DNA of 64,000 bases from Hymenobacter chitinivorans DSM 11115 (GTDB lineage Bacteria; Bacteroidota; Bacteroidia; Cytophagales; Hymenobacteraceae). The stretch spans positions 62,001 through 126,000 of the forward strand of contig NZ_PGFA01000004.1 of assembly GCF_002797555.1 (NCBI RefSeq), read 5' to 3'. The position numbers and the translations under genes were made by a program. Below, piece after piece: positions 1 to 9,047 of the stretch; the first letter of the stretch is position 1, and each line of letters starts with the position of its first letter. Under the pieces are notes generated by a model. It had not been told where the DNA came from. It was given only the letters and a program-made list of their open reading frames with translations, and made no database searches.

Positions 1-838
1 GGTAGAAACCTCGTTCGGCTACCACATCATCAAGATTACCGCCCCCAAAACCACGCAGACCTACCAGATTGCGGCCGTTCAGAAGACCATTACGCCTTCC
101 GACGCTACCCGCGAAGCGGCCTACGCCCGCGCCCAGGAGCTGAAAGGCAAAGCCAATGACCTGGCCTCGTTCCGGGCCGCCGTAGCCGCCGACAAGACCC
201 TGCAGAAGCAGGAAGCCAAAGGCCTGGCTAGCGACGCCCGCAACGTAAACAACCTGCAGAACGCCCGCGAATTGGTCCGCTGGGCCTTCGGGGCCGGTAA
301 CGGCGGCAAGGACACCAAAATCGGCGACGTGTCAGAAGTCTATGAAATCGGCGACCAGTACGTCATCGGCGTCCTGACCGAGCAGCGCGCCAAAGGCACG
401 GCCGACGTGGCCAGCCTGAAGCAGGAGCTGTCGGCAGCCGTGCGAAACGAGCTGAAGGCGAAGCAAATCATGGATAAGCTCAACGGCAAAAAAGGCTCCT
501 TGGAGCAGATTGCCGCCGCTTACGGCCCCACCGCCCAGGTGAAAACGGCCGACAATGTGGTGCTGGGCACCGGCGTAGTGCAGGGCCTGGGCGGTGAGCC
601 CCTGGCCGTGGGCAAAGCCTTCGGCCTGAAGCCCGGTCAGCAGTCGGCTCCCTTCCAGGGCGAGCAAGGCGTGCTGATTGTAGAAACCGTGAAAATCGAC
701 AAGCCCACCGCACCCGCCGACGTGCAGGCCGTTCGGCAGCAGCTGACGGCTCAGCGCACGGCCCGCGCCGACGGCGCCATCTACGAAGCCGTGAAGACCA
801 ATGCCAACATCAAGGATGAGCGCACCAAGTTCTTCTAA
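1..838 (+). CDS. Peptidylprolyl isomerase, SurA/PpiD type (3' part)
   Basis: Open at the left edge; the reading frame begins at base 2. The first visible residues, VETSFGYHIIKI, match the end of a PpiC/parvulin rotamase domain, in which the conserved G-Y-H-I closes the fold. About 265 further residues follow, rich in Ala, Lys and Gln, in alternating helical and strand segments, ending KDERTKFF. This is the usual tail of the large Bacteroidota PpiD/SurA-like periplasmic foldases that help outer-membrane proteins fold. The N-terminal anchor and the rest of the rotamase domain lie outside the window, so PpiD and SurA cannot be told apart. A hairpin terminator follows within 35 bases. Confidence 0.8.
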   Translation, partial: VETSFGYHIIKITAPKTTQTYQIAAVQKTITPSDATREAAYARAQELKGKANDLASFRAAVAADKTLQKQEAKGLASDARNVNNLQNARELVRWAFGAGNGGKDTKIGDVSEVYEIGDQYVIGVLTEQRAKGTADVASLKQELSAAVRNELKAKQIMDKLNGKKGSLEQIAAAYGPTAQVKTADNVVLGTGVVQGLGGEPLAVGKAFGLKPGQQSAPFQGEQGVLIVETVKIDKPTAPADVQAVRQQLTAQRTARADGAIYEAVKTNANIKDERTKFF

Positions 839-869
839 GCCGCGCAGGTCATAACTAGCAGAAGCATTG

Positions 870-904
870 AAAAGGGCTGTATCTTCGGGTACGGCCCTTT
901 TTGT
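870..904 (+). terminator. Rho-independent terminator after the PPIase gene
   Basis: AAGGGCTGTA and TACGGCCCTT form a stem around a TTCGG-containing loop, followed by a T-rich tract. It lies about 32 bases after the stop codon of the foldase gene. Confidence 0.8.
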
Positions 905-1072
905 TTGGGACGGGGTGCAGCCTGTTTGCCAGCAGCTTACTCTTTCCGCTGAGGAAAGAATCTTCGCAGGACCGGTTTTACGTTTACCTCTTGGTTTTCG
1001 GACCCGAATGAATGAAAGTAAGCTTCGCCCGGTTTACTGTCTCAGACTAGTACTTGATTAGAACTCTGCGCT

Positions 1073-2914
1073 ATGCGTCTTTTTTCTTTGCGTCGCTTGA
1101 TTCACGTTGGCTCGGCCGTGGTGCTGGGTTTGGGCCTCACGCTGCAGGCCGCCCAGGCCCAGGACGAGGGCGGCAGCGGTATTGCGCTGGCCCGGGAATA
1201 TGCCCGCAAAGGCGAAAATGAAAAAGCGGCCTTCCTCTTCGGGCGCTTGCGCAGCGAAGAGCAGGCCGCCCCCAACGTGCTGCCCGACTACCTGACCGTG
1301 CTCCAGAACCTGAAGCGCTACAAGGATGCCGAAAAGCTGGTAAAAAAGGCTATCCGGCAGCGGCCCGAGGAACTCTCGTACGGCGTGGCCCTGGGCGCCC
1401 TCTACACCACCGCCGGCGACCCGGCCGCCGCCACGAAGCAATACGAGCGGCTGGTAAGCCAGCTTACGGCGGAGCAGGTGGTGCCCGTGGCTACCGAGTT
1501 TATGCGCCGCAGCCTGCCCGAATGGGCCGAAAAAACCTACCTCAAAGGCCGCACGCTGGCCAAAGACGACACCGAGTACGCTCCCCAGCTGATTCAGCTC
1601 TACACCCAGGCCGGCCAGACCGACAAGGTGATGACCGAGACCCTGCGCCTGGTGCAGGACGACGAGCAGCAGCTGCCCTTCGTGCGCAACATGCTCCAGA
1701 ACAGTCTCCGCGAGGACAAGGACTTCGATGCCCTGGAGAAAGTGCTGTTTGCCAACGTGCAAAAATTCCCGGAGCGGGCCGTGTACAGTGAGCTGTTGCT
1801 CTGGCTGCAGATGCAGCGTCGCGACTTTACCGGGGCCCTGGTGCAGGCCAAGGCCCTCGACCGGCGCGGCCGCACCGAAGGTGCCCGGGTGATGGAGCTG
1901 GCCAGCATTGCCCAGCGCAACAAAGACTACGAAAGCGCCATTGCCGGCTACGACTACGTGATGCGCGAGTACCGCAGCGGCATGTACTACCGCCTGGCCC
2001 GGCAGCGGCTGGTGCAGGCCCGCGAAGAGCAGGTGCGCTCCACCTACCCCGTGGACCCGGCCAAGATCCGCGGCCTGATCAGTGAGTACCAGAACGTGCT
2101 GACGGAGCTGGGCAAAACGCCCGAAACGGCCCCGGTGCTGCGCAACATGGCGGCCCTCTATGCCTTCCAGCTCGACGAGAAAGACAAGGCCATGACCATG
2201 CTGCAGGAGGTAATCGACATGCCCCGGGCCAGCCTCGACGTAGTGGACGAGGCCAAGGTCAACCTGGCCGATATTTACCTGCTGCGCAGTGAGCCTTGGG
2301 AAGCTACGCTGCTGTATTCCCAGGTCGAGAAGTCGCACAAAGACTCGCCGGTGGGCTACGAGGCCAAGCTGCGCAACGCCCGCCTGAGCTACTACGCCGG
2401 TGATTTCAAGCTGGCCAAAAGCCATTTGGACATTCTCAAAGAAGCTACCAGCCGCGAAATTGCCAACGATGCCATGCAGCTCAGCCTGCTCATCACCGAC
2501 AACACGGCCATGGACACCGCCGGCGTGGCCCTGCGCGACTATTCGGCCGTGGAGCTGCTCGTGTTCCAGAACAAGCTGGACGCGGCCCTGAAAGGCCTGG
2601 ACAACCTGCTGCAGAAGTATCCCGGCCACGCCCTCACCGACGATGCCTGGTACCTGAAAGCCCAGCTTCAGCGCCGCATGGGTGACTATCCCGGCGCCCT
2701 CACCACGTTGGAAAAAATTACGGCCAACCCCAAATACGACGTGCTCAGCGACGACGCGCTGTTCCTGACGGCCAGCATTGCCGAGGAAAACCTGCAGGAC
2801 CGCGAAAAAGCCAAAACGCTCTACAACCAGCTGCTGGTGAAGTACCCCGGCAGCATCTACACCGCCGAAGCCCGCAAACGCTTCCGCAAGCTGCGCGGCG
2901 ACGCCGTGAATTAA
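1073..2914 (+). CDS. Tetratricopeptide repeat protein, exported
   Basis: 613 residues. The N-terminus has a basic start (MRLFSLRRLIH), a hydrophobic stretch and an AQA-type signal peptidase I site near residue 30. The rest is helical, with repeated TPR-like patterns of roughly 34 residues (for example GENEKAAFLFGRL, YESAIAGYDYVMREY, AKTLYNQLLVKYPGS near the C-terminus). It is most likely a periplasmic scaffold for protein-protein contacts, like the YfgC/BamD-type TPR proteins of Bacteroidota, but no partner can be named from the sequence. It sits alone between two terminators. The ATG at 1073 is chosen because it begins the signal peptide directly. Confidence 0.8.
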   Translation: MRLFSLRRLIHVGSAVVLGLGLTLQAAQAQDEGGSGIALAREYARKGENEKAAFLFGRLRSEEQAAPNVLPDYLTVLQNLKRYKDAEKLVKKAIRQRPEELSYGVALGALYTTAGDPAAATKQYERLVSQLTAEQVVPVATEFMRRSLPEWAEKTYLKGRTLAKDDTEYAPQLIQLYTQAGQTDKVMTETLRLVQDDEQQLPFVRNMLQNSLREDKDFDALEKVLFANVQKFPERAVYSELLLWLQMQRRDFTGALVQAKALDRRGRTEGARVMELASIAQRNKDYESAIAGYDYVMREYRSGMYYRLARQRLVQAREEQVRSTYPVDPAKIRGLISEYQNVLTELGKTPETAPVLRNMAALYAFQLDEKDKAMTMLQEVIDMPRASLDVVDEAKVNLADIYLLRSEPWEATLLYSQVEKSHKDSPVGYEAKLRNARLSYYAGDFKLAKSHLDILKEATSREIANDAMQLSLLITDNTAMDTAGVALRDYSAVELLVFQNKLDAALKGLDNLLQKYPGHALTDDAWYLKAQLQRRMGDYPGALTTLEKITANPKYDVLSDDALFLTASIAEENLQDREKAKTLYNQLLVKYPGSIYTAEARKRFRKLRGDAVN

Positions 2915-2972
2915 GACGGCTGGCCTCGAAAAACGGTGGGCCGACTATGCATCCGGTTTTTACCGGAACCTG

Positions 2973-3027
2973 AAAAGCAGAAGCAAACCAACCGCGTTTT
3001 ATGAAGCGTGTTTTTGCTTCTGCTTTT
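2973..3027. terminator. Bidirectional terminator between convergent genes
   Basis: AAAAGCAGAAGCAAA (2973-2987) is perfectly repeated in inverse at 3013-3027, giving a 15-bp stem with A and T tracts at both ends. It separates the TPR gene from the convergent 37-residue membrane peptide gene. Confidence 0.8.
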
Positions 3028-3085
3028 TGACTTTCTCTAGAAAACGGAAGCAAATGCTCGGTAAGAGCTCGGTGGGTCTTTCTAC

Positions 3086-3199
3086 TTACCGAAAGAAGAT
3101 GAACATGATGGCCAGGGCCAGCAGAAAAATCAGGTACATCAGCCCGTCGGTCAGGATGTATTGTTTGTACTGCTTATAAAAGGCAATCAGCTTCTTCAT
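3086..3199 (-). CDS. 37-residue single-pass membrane peptide
   Basis: A short frame from ATG (3199-3197) to TAA (3088-3086). The product begins MKKLIAFYKQYKQYIL, a basic amphipathic head, followed by one hydrophobic segment of about 20 residues (LMYLIFLLALAIMFIFF) and a terminal Arg. The Lys-rich head, the clean membrane segment and the terminator placed exactly downstream on the minus strand (2973-3027) support a real gene. Its start is about 90 bases from the divergent recJ promoter. Function unknown; it may be a small inner-membrane regulator of the kind missed by gene finders. Confidence 0.6.
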   Translation of the reverse strand: MKKLIAFYKQYKQYILTDGLMYLIFLLALAIMFIFFR

Positions 3200-3289
3200 C
3201 GAAAACGGGCTCAGCGGCGGAAACGCAAAAATACGAATTCGCCATTGGCTCAAATTGGAGGCAACAGGGGAGGACCGCGGTTTTCTTCT

Positions 3290-3297
3290 TACTTTTG
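3290..3297 (+). promoter_or_regulatory. Promoter -7 box of recJ
   Basis: TACTTTTG matches the Bacteroidota -7 consensus TAnnTTTG and ends 33 bases before the recJ ATG. No clear -33 TTG is seen at the usual spacing. Confidence 0.55.
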
Positions 3298-3330
3298 AAG
3301 ATAACGCCCGTGAGGGCCCGCCGCTGAATC

Positions 3331-5055
3331 ATGGAAAAACGATGGATCCGCAAGCCTGCGCCTGAGCCTACCAAGGTCAAGCACCTGGCCGACGCCCTGC
3401 GCGTGAATGAGGCCATCATCGCGCTGCTCTGCCAGCGCGGGGTGTGCTCGTACGACGAAGCCTACGAATATTTCCGGCCCAGCCTCGACCACCTGCCCGA
3501 CCCGCTGCTCATGCGCGACATGGACCGGGCCGTCGACCGCCTGCTGACGGCTTTGCACGAGGGCCAGAAGGTGCTGGTGTTCGGTGATTACGACGTGGAT
3601 GGCACCACGTCGGTAGCGGTAGTGTATTCCCACCTGCGCACCCTCTTCGGCCCCGAGCGGGTCGATTATTACATTCCGGACCGCTACAAGGAAGGCTACG
3701 GCATTTCCGACGCCGGCATTGATTACGCCGTCGACCATAGCTTCAGTCTCATCATTGCCCTCGACTGCGGCGTGAAGGCCGTGGACCGCATTGACTACGC
3801 CAACGAGCGGGGCATCGACTTCATCATCTGTGACCACCACTTGCCCGGCACCGAGCTGCCCAAGGCCGTGGCCGTGCTCGACCCCAAGCGCGCCGACTGC
3901 GAATACCCGTTCAAGGAGCTTTCCGGTTGCGGCGTGGGCTTCAAGCTGATGCAGGCCCTGACCCAGCACCTGGGCCAGGACCAGACCCCGCTCTACGAGC
4001 TGCTCGACATGCTGGCCATCAGCATTGCCGCCGATATCGTGCCCATCACGGGTGAAAACCGCATTCTGGCCTACCACGGTCTGCGCCTGCTCAACGACCG
4101 GTACCGGCCCCAGCGCCCCGGCGTGGCAGCCCTGCGCGAGCTGGCCGGTCTGCGCGACGGGGAATTGACCATCAGCAGCCTCGTGTTCGGCTTTGCGCCC
4201 CGCATCAACGCAGCCGGCCGCATGGGCGACGCCAAACGCTCGGTGGCCATGCTGCTGGCCGAAACCAAGGAGGAAGCCGTGGAGAAAACCGGCGTGGTGG
4301 ATAAAACCAACATTGAGCGCCGCGGCTTCGACACGAGCATCACCAAGGAGGCGCTGAGCATGATTGAGGACGACTTGTCGTTGCGCAACGCCCACTCCAC
4401 GGTGCTCTACAAGGAAGACTGGCACAAGGGCGTTATCGGTATCGTGGCCTCGCGCTGCCTCGACAAGTATTACCGGCCCACCATCATCCTGACCCAGAGC
4501 AACGGCAAAGCCACCGGCTCGGCCCGCTCCGTAGTGGGTTTCGACGTGCACCAGGCTATCAGTGAGTGCGCCGACCTGCTGGACCAGTACGGCGGCCACA
4601 TGTACGCCGCCGGCCTCACGCTGCCCGTCGAAAACGTGCCCAAGTTCCGGGAGCGGTTCGAGCAAATCGTGGCCGGCCGCATTTTGCCCGAGCAGATGAT
4701 TCCGCCGGTGGAAATTGACAGTGTGCTGAAGCTGGAAGACATTACCGACAGCTTCTACAAGCTACTGCACCAGATGGAGCCTTTCGGCCCAGGTAACCCT
4801 AACCCGGTGTTTGAGTCGGAGTACGTGTACGCCACTCCCGACTCGGCCCGTATCGTGGGCAACTCCCACCTGAAGCTGACCCTGACCCAGGACGGCCGCC
4901 ACACCGTGGACGCCATTGGCTTCGGGCTGGGCGAGTACCACGAGCGGATTACCCAGGGCAGCCCATTCAACGTGTGCTACACGGTGGAAATCAACGAGTA
5001 CCGCGGGCAACGCACCTTGCAGCTGCGGGTCAAGGATATTCGCTGGGTGGAGTAA
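3331..5055 (+). CDS. recJ: Single-stranded-DNA-specific exonuclease RecJ
   Basis: 574 residues, the usual length for RecJ (E. coli about 577). The DHH phosphoesterase motifs are clear: DYDVDG near residues 86-91, and DHHLPG near 168-173. The DHHA1 substrate-binding region is seen as GSARSVVGFDVHQAI and YGGHMYAAGLTL. The OB-fold-like C-terminus includes FGPGNPNPVFE. RecJ degrades single-stranded DNA 5' to 3' in RecF-pathway recombination and in mismatch and base-excision repair. It is cytoplasmic and uses divalent metal held by the Asp/His motifs. It has its own TAnnTTTG promoter. Confidence 0.95.
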   Translation: MEKRWIRKPAPEPTKVKHLADALRVNEAIIALLCQRGVCSYDEAYEYFRPSLDHLPDPLLMRDMDRAVDRLLTALHEGQKVLVFGDYDVDGTTSVAVVYSHLRTLFGPERVDYYIPDRYKEGYGISDAGIDYAVDHSFSLIIALDCGVKAVDRIDYANERGIDFIICDHHLPGTELPKAVAVLDPKRADCEYPFKELSGCGVGFKLMQALTQHLGQDQTPLYELLDMLAISIAADIVPITGENRILAYHGLRLLNDRYRPQRPGVAALRELAGLRDGELTISSLVFGFAPRINAAGRMGDAKRSVAMLLAETKEEAVEKTGVVDKTNIERRGFDTSITKEALSMIEDDLSLRNAHSTVLYKEDWHKGVIGIVASRCLDKYYRPTIILTQSNGKATGSARSVVGFDVHQAISECADLLDQYGGHMYAAGLTLPVENVPKFRERFEQIVAGRILPEQMIPPVEIDSVLKLEDITDSFYKLLHQMEPFGPGNPNPVFESEYVYATPDSARIVGNSHLKLTLTQDGRHTVDAIGFGLGEYHERITQGSPFNVCYTVEINEYRGQRTLQLRVKDIRWVE

Positions 5056-5092
5056 CGGCTTCTGGGCGAATATCCCTGATTAGCCCGCTAAC

Positions 5093-5716
5093 CTAGCTCT
5101 GCGGCCGGGGCGCCACGAAATATTCGGTGGTGGTGCGGTTGTTCTTAGGCATACCCCTACGGGTAATCTTCAGCAGGTAGTCGCCGCGCAGAAAGAGGAC
5201 TTCCTTCATCGGGTTGCGGCGGGAGCCGTAGCCCGTGATGGTCGTGTATTTGCCCGCCTCGGTCTTGACGACCTTTACTTGGTCCCGGGGGTCAATTTCA
5301 TAGTAGTCGGCCGCGTTCAGACGCACGAGCTGCCCGTCCTGGTAGTATTCCGACAATGCTAGGTTGCCCTGGGGCGTGTAGTAGTACACCTTCTCGACCA
5401 CCGTGCCCACGCGCTTAAACTTAACGACGTGCTTCTTGGCAAGCTTGCGCGGCAGCTTGTCGACGTTTACGGTGGCCGACGGGGACGAGGTAACGTAGCT
5501 TTTCGTGCAGCGCCGGGTGCCCCGCACGGCAATAAACGAGGTTTTGAAGTACTGAATTCGCGCGTCGGTCTGGGTGCGGATGGCGGTGGCGTGCTGCAAC
5601 AGCGAGTCGCGCTCCGCGGCGAAGCGCACCGGGTCGGCCGCCTGGACCTGAGCCTGGGCCGAAAAAGCGGTAAACAGTGCCGCGCCGGCACTAAGCAGGG
5701 TAAAACGAGTAAGCAT
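5093..5716 (-). CDS. Hypothetical exported protein
   Basis: 207 residues from the ATG at 5716; an upstream in-frame start at 5776 would add 20 residues before a perfect signal peptide (MLTRFTLLSAGAALFTAFSAQAQ), so the inner start is preferred. The mature part is basic and Tyr-rich, with VNVDKLPRKLAKKHVVKFKR and VVEKVYYYTPQGNLALSEYY, suggesting short repeated beta strands like those of exported MORN-type or toxin-antitoxin-like repeat proteins. I do not recognise the family. The DoxX-like gene lies just upstream on the same strand, so the two may be co-transcribed. Confidence 0.65.
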   Translation of the reverse strand: MLTRFTLLSAGAALFTAFSAQAQVQAADPVRFAAERDSLLQHATAIRTQTDARIQYFKTSFIAVRGTRRCTKSYVTSSPSATVNVDKLPRKLAKKHVVKFKRVGTVVEKVYYYTPQGNLALSEYYQDGQLVRLNAADYYEIDPRDQVKVVKTEAGKYTTITGYGSRRNPMKEVLFLRGDYLLKITRRGMPKNNRTTTEYFVAPRPQS

Positions 5717-5779
5717 AGATTGGGGTAGTAAAAGAAAATAGGTAGCGCGAATGTAGCGCTTCGCTCGGCTGATCAACTA

Positions 5780-6151
5780 TTATTTTTCGGCTTTGGCATG
5801 CTGCCACACCCACCAGATCAGCACGGCCTGCAGGGGCAGCCGGGCCCAGGCCAGCCAGGGCGCCACGCCTAGCCCGGCCCCGCTGGTTTGGGCCATGTAC
5901 ACGTTGGCCGGAAATACGGCAATAAGCAGCAGAATCAGGCCCCAGGCGGCCCCGCGGCGCGTGGCCCGGGGCAGCAGCAGGATTCCGAGCAGGACTTCGG
6001 CTATGCCGCTGACGAGTACCAAGCCACTGGGCCAGGGCAAGTAGGGCGGCATGATGCGCACGTAAGGCTCGGGCTTAAGAAAATGCAGCACGCCGGCCCC
6101 GATGAACAAGACGGCCAGAATATACCGGCTAAGGGTGCGGATACGGGGCAT
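5780..6151 (-). CDS. DoxX-like membrane protein
   Basis: 123 residues, almost all hydrophobic, with four predicted membrane helices: near 8-25 (ILAVLFIGAGVLHFL), 42-60 (GLVLVSGIAEVLLGILLL), 68-85 (AAWGLILLLIAVFPANVY) and 97-115. The first helix carries the F-I-G-A-G-x-x-H-F pattern of the DoxX/MauE-like family. Members of this family work in thiosulfate or quinone redox chemistry in some archaea, but most bacterial copies have no known role. Its start is 135 bases from the divergent M61 peptidase gene. Confidence 0.75.
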   Translation of the reverse strand: MPRIRTLSRYILAVLFIGAGVLHFLKPEPYVRIMPPYLPWPSGLVLVSGIAEVLLGILLLPRATRRGAAWGLILLLIAVFPANVYMAQTSGAGLGVAPWLAWARLPLQAVLIWWVWQHAKAEK

Positions 6152-6286
6152 ACGGCTAAGGCAAGCAGAGGAGACGGAAGAACTGCGGCCGGCAACTTAC
6201 GGCGGGCCTGGGCAATTTGGGCTACGGCGGCGCACTGTTTACCTTAGGCGGCCGTTATAGGCTGACTTTCTCCCTGACTTTCCCGC

Positions 6287-8125
6287 ATGAAACTGTTTCC
6301 CCTCGCCCTCGGGCTGACTTTGGCCGTTCCCGCCCTGGCTCAGCAGCCCGCCGGCTACCAGATTGCCCTCGACCTCGAACACGCCACCAACGACCAGGTG
6401 CGGGTGGTAATTCAGACGCCGCCGGTGAAGGAGGCCCAGGCCACCTACGTCATGCCCTCGGTGGTGCCCGGCTCGTACTCCAAGAAAGACTACGGCCGCT
6501 TCGTGCAGAACTTCAGCGCTTTCGACCGGAAAGGCAAGCCGCTCAAGGTGCGCAAGGACGGCAATAACCTGTTCGTAATCGACAAAGCTCCAACCCTGGC
6601 CCGCATTGAGTACTCGGTGAACGATACCTGGGACGCCAAGCAAGACGACAACTTCATTTTTCAGCCGGGTGGTACCAATTTCGAGGCCGGCCAGAATTTC
6701 GTGCTCAACCACTACGGCCTCTACGGCTACCTGGAAGGCTACAAGATGCAGCCCTACGAGGTAACGGTGGCCAAGCCCGCTACGCTCTACGGCGCTACCT
6801 CTTTGCCGGCCCGCCGCACTACGCCCACCCAGGACGTCTTCACGGCTGCCAGCTACGTGGAGCTGGCCGATTCGCCCATTCTCTACAGCCGCCCCGATAC
6901 GGCCAGCTTCAGCACCGGCGGCGCCCGGATTGCGGTGTCGGTGGTGTCGGAAACCGGGACGGTAAAGGCCGAGCAAGTGCGTGAGATTATGCGGCCCATG
7001 GCCGAGGCCCTGACCAAGTTCTTTGGCCAGATGCCCGTGCCGAAATACCACTTCCTGATGTATTTCCCGAGTTTCTCCTCGCCGCTGGCCAGCAAAAGCG
7101 GGGGCTACGGCGCCATGGAGCACTCGTACTCGTCGGTATATTTTCTGCCCGAAGTGCCCAGCGAAGACCGGCTGCGCAGCATGGTGCAGGAAGTGGCCTC
7201 CCACGAGTTTCTGCACATGCTGGCCCCGCTGAACATTCACAGCCGGGAAATCGGGGAGTTCGACTTTCGCAACCCCAAAATGTCCCAGCACTTGTGGCTC
7301 TACGAGGGCGTTACGGAGTACATTGCCCAGTTGGTGCAGGTGCGCGGCGGCCTGAATACGCCCGCCGAGTTTCGGCAGCACATGAAGGAGAAGATTGATA
7401 AGGCCGCCAAGCACCCCGAGGTGTCGTTCACCGACATGAGCCGCAAGATTCTGGAGGCGCCCTACAAGGACATGTATGACAACGTCTACGACAAGGGCGC
7501 CCTCATCGGCCTGCTGCTCGACATCCGCATTCAGGAACTGAGCCAGGGCCGCCAGAGCCTGCGTGACGTGCTGCTGGCTTTGCGCCAAAAATACGGCCCC
7601 ACCCGCTCCTTCGAAGACGCCCAGCTGATTCCCGAGTTCGTAGCCCTGACCAACCCGGCCCTGCAGCAGTTCTTCGACCAGTACGTCATTGGCAGCCGGC
7701 CCTTGCCCTACGCCGAGTATTTCGACAAAATCGGGTGGCGCTACCAGGCCACGGCCAACTCCACGGTAAAGGCCTTCGGGCGGCTGGGCTTTAGCTACGA
7801 CACCGAGAAAAAGCAGTTTATAGCCGCCGCCACCAAGCCCGAGCAGAACGCCTTCGGCCTGAAGGAAGGCGACGTAGTGCTGGCCGTGAACGGTACCACC
7901 CTGGACATGAGCAATGCCGAGAAGCTGCTGCGCCCCCTGGTGGAGCCCACTACTGCTGACGTGGTCAAGGTTCGGTTCCTCAGCGGGGCTTCCGGCGCCC
8001 CCCAGGAGCGGGAGGCCGCGCCCCGGGAGTTTGAGGTGCAAATCAAAAATGACCTGCAGGAAGTAGCCACGCCCACCCCGGCCCAGCTGCAGCTGCGCAA
8101 CCAGGTCCTCAAGCCCCTGGGCTAG
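6287..8125 (+). CDS. M61 family metallopeptidase with PDZ domain
   Basis: 612 residues. It starts with a signal peptide ending PALAQQ. An N-terminal beta-sandwich region precedes the thermolysin-like catalytic domain with the zinc motif HEFLH near residue 306, followed by an EGVTEY segment near 339 that supplies the third ligand. A PDZ-like module lies near 500-560 (AFGLKEGDVVLAVNGTTL). This layout is that of the glycyl-aminopeptidase (M61) family. It is predicted to be periplasmic; the substrate is not evident. The stop codon lies 41 bases before lptB, which has its own promoter box. Confidence 0.9.
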   Translation: MKLFPLALGLTLAVPALAQQPAGYQIALDLEHATNDQVRVVIQTPPVKEAQATYVMPSVVPGSYSKKDYGRFVQNFSAFDRKGKPLKVRKDGNNLFVIDKAPTLARIEYSVNDTWDAKQDDNFIFQPGGTNFEAGQNFVLNHYGLYGYLEGYKMQPYEVTVAKPATLYGATSLPARRTTPTQDVFTAASYVELADSPILYSRPDTASFSTGGARIAVSVVSETGTVKAEQVREIMRPMAEALTKFFGQMPVPKYHFLMYFPSFSSPLASKSGGYGAMEHSYSSVYFLPEVPSEDRLRSMVQEVASHEFLHMLAPLNIHSREIGEFDFRNPKMSQHLWLYEGVTEYIAQLVQVRGGLNTPAEFRQHMKEKIDKAAKHPEVSFTDMSRKILEAPYKDMYDNVYDKGALIGLLLDIRIQELSQGRQSLRDVLLALRQKYGPTRSFEDAQLIPEFVALTNPALQQFFDQYVIGSRPLPYAEYFDKIGWRYQATANSTVKAFGRLGFSYDTEKKQFIAAATKPEQNAFGLKEGDVVLAVNGTTLDMSNAEKLLRPLVEPTTADVVKVRFLSGASGAPQEREAAPREFEVQIKNDLQEVATPTPAQLQLRNQVLKPLG

Positions 8126-8153
8126 CCGCGGCCGGCTTCTGAGTTCTAACGCC

Positions 8154-8161
8154 TACCTTTG
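8154..8161 (+). promoter_or_regulatory. Promoter -7 box of lptB, only 5 bases from the start codon
   Basis: TACCTTTG fits TAnnTTTG. It ends 5 bases before the lptB ATG, so if transcription starts about 5-7 bases downstream of the box, as is usual, the mRNA would begin at or next to the A of the ATG. Confidence 0.5.
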
Positions 8162-8166
8162 CCCGA

Positions 8167-8898
8167 ATGATTCTGCGCGCCGAAAACCTGGTTAAAACCT
8201 ATAAGTCCCGTACCGTTGTCAACAACATGTCGTTGTCGGTGGAGCAGGGCGAAATCGTGGGCCTGCTCGGGCCCAACGGAGCGGGCAAAACCACCTGCTT
8301 TTACATGACGGTGGGCATGGTAAAGCCTAACAGCGGCAAGATTTTCCTCGACGACGAGGAAATTACCAAGCTGCCCATTTACCAGCGGGCCTTGCGCGGG
8401 GTGGGTTACCTGGCCCAGGAAGCCTCCGTCTTCCGCGACCTGACGGTAGAGGAAAACATCCTGGCCGTGCTGGAAATGACGAAGATGCCCAAGCAGGCTC
8501 AGCGCGACAAAGTAGAAGAGCTGCTCCACGAGTTCAGCCTGACCCACGTGCGCAAAAACATGGGCCGGGTGCTCAGCGGCGGCGAGCGGCGGCGCACCGA
8601 AATTGCCCGGGCTCTGGCCGTCGACCCCAAGTTCGTGCTGCTCGACGAGCCCTTCGCCGGCGTCGACCCCATTGCCACCGAGGAAATTCAGGGCATCGTG
8701 GCCAAGCTCAAGGACAAGAATATCGGCATCCTCATCACCGACCACGACGTCAACTCCACCCTGAGCATTGTGGACCGGGCTTACCTGCTCTTCGAAGGCA
8801 AGCTGCTCAAGGCGGGCACGGCCGAGGAACTGGCCGCCGACGAAACCGTGCGCCGCGTGTATCTGGGCAAAAACTTCGAGCTCAAGCGCAATATCTAA
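8167..8898 (+). CDS. lptB: LPS export ABC transporter ATP-binding protein LptB
   Basis: 243 residues, normal for LptB. Walker A GPNGAGKTT lies near residues 35-43, the signature LSGGERRR near 136-143 and Walker B FVLLDEPFAG near 156-165, with the LptB-type GVDP after Walker B and a His switch in ITDHD. It powers extraction of lipopolysaccharide from the inner membrane with LptF/LptG, which are not in the window. The start codon has essentially no leader after its promoter box. The following gene is a GH3-family protein, a pairing common in Bacteroidota. Confidence 0.95.
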   Translation: MILRAENLVKTYKSRTVVNNMSLSVEQGEIVGLLGPNGAGKTTCFYMTVGMVKPNSGKIFLDDEEITKLPIYQRALRGVGYLAQEASVFRDLTVEENILAVLEMTKMPKQAQRDKVEELLHEFSLTHVRKNMGRVLSGGERRRTEIARALAVDPKFVLLDEPFAGVDPIATEEIQGIVAKLKDKNIGILITDHDVNSTLSIVDRAYLLFEGKLLKAGTAEELAADETVRRVYLGKNFELKRNI

Positions 8899-9047
8899 GC
8901 TTCCAGGCCGGACTGACCGGCGGGTAGGGTGGGAAGGCAGCTTTGCCGGGCCAGTTTGCGTATAGGACCCACCCATTCCCGTGAGCTTCGGTAAAAAGGC
9001 GTTTATTTCGCCTCTTAACCGGCTCCCCACCCGGCAACCGACCCCGA

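Noticed and set aside
867..1061. Open frame of 64 codons after the PPIase gene
   Set aside because: It begins in the terminator hairpin and shows no family likeness or start context.
1058..2629. 523-codon minus-strand frame opposite the TPR gene
   Set aside because: A shadow of the GC-rich coding strand; the plus-strand product has a signal peptide and TPR pattern.
6239..8041. 600-codon minus-strand frame opposite the M61 gene
   Set aside because: Opposite a clear metallopeptidase with HEFLH and PDZ; composition is that of a shadow frame.
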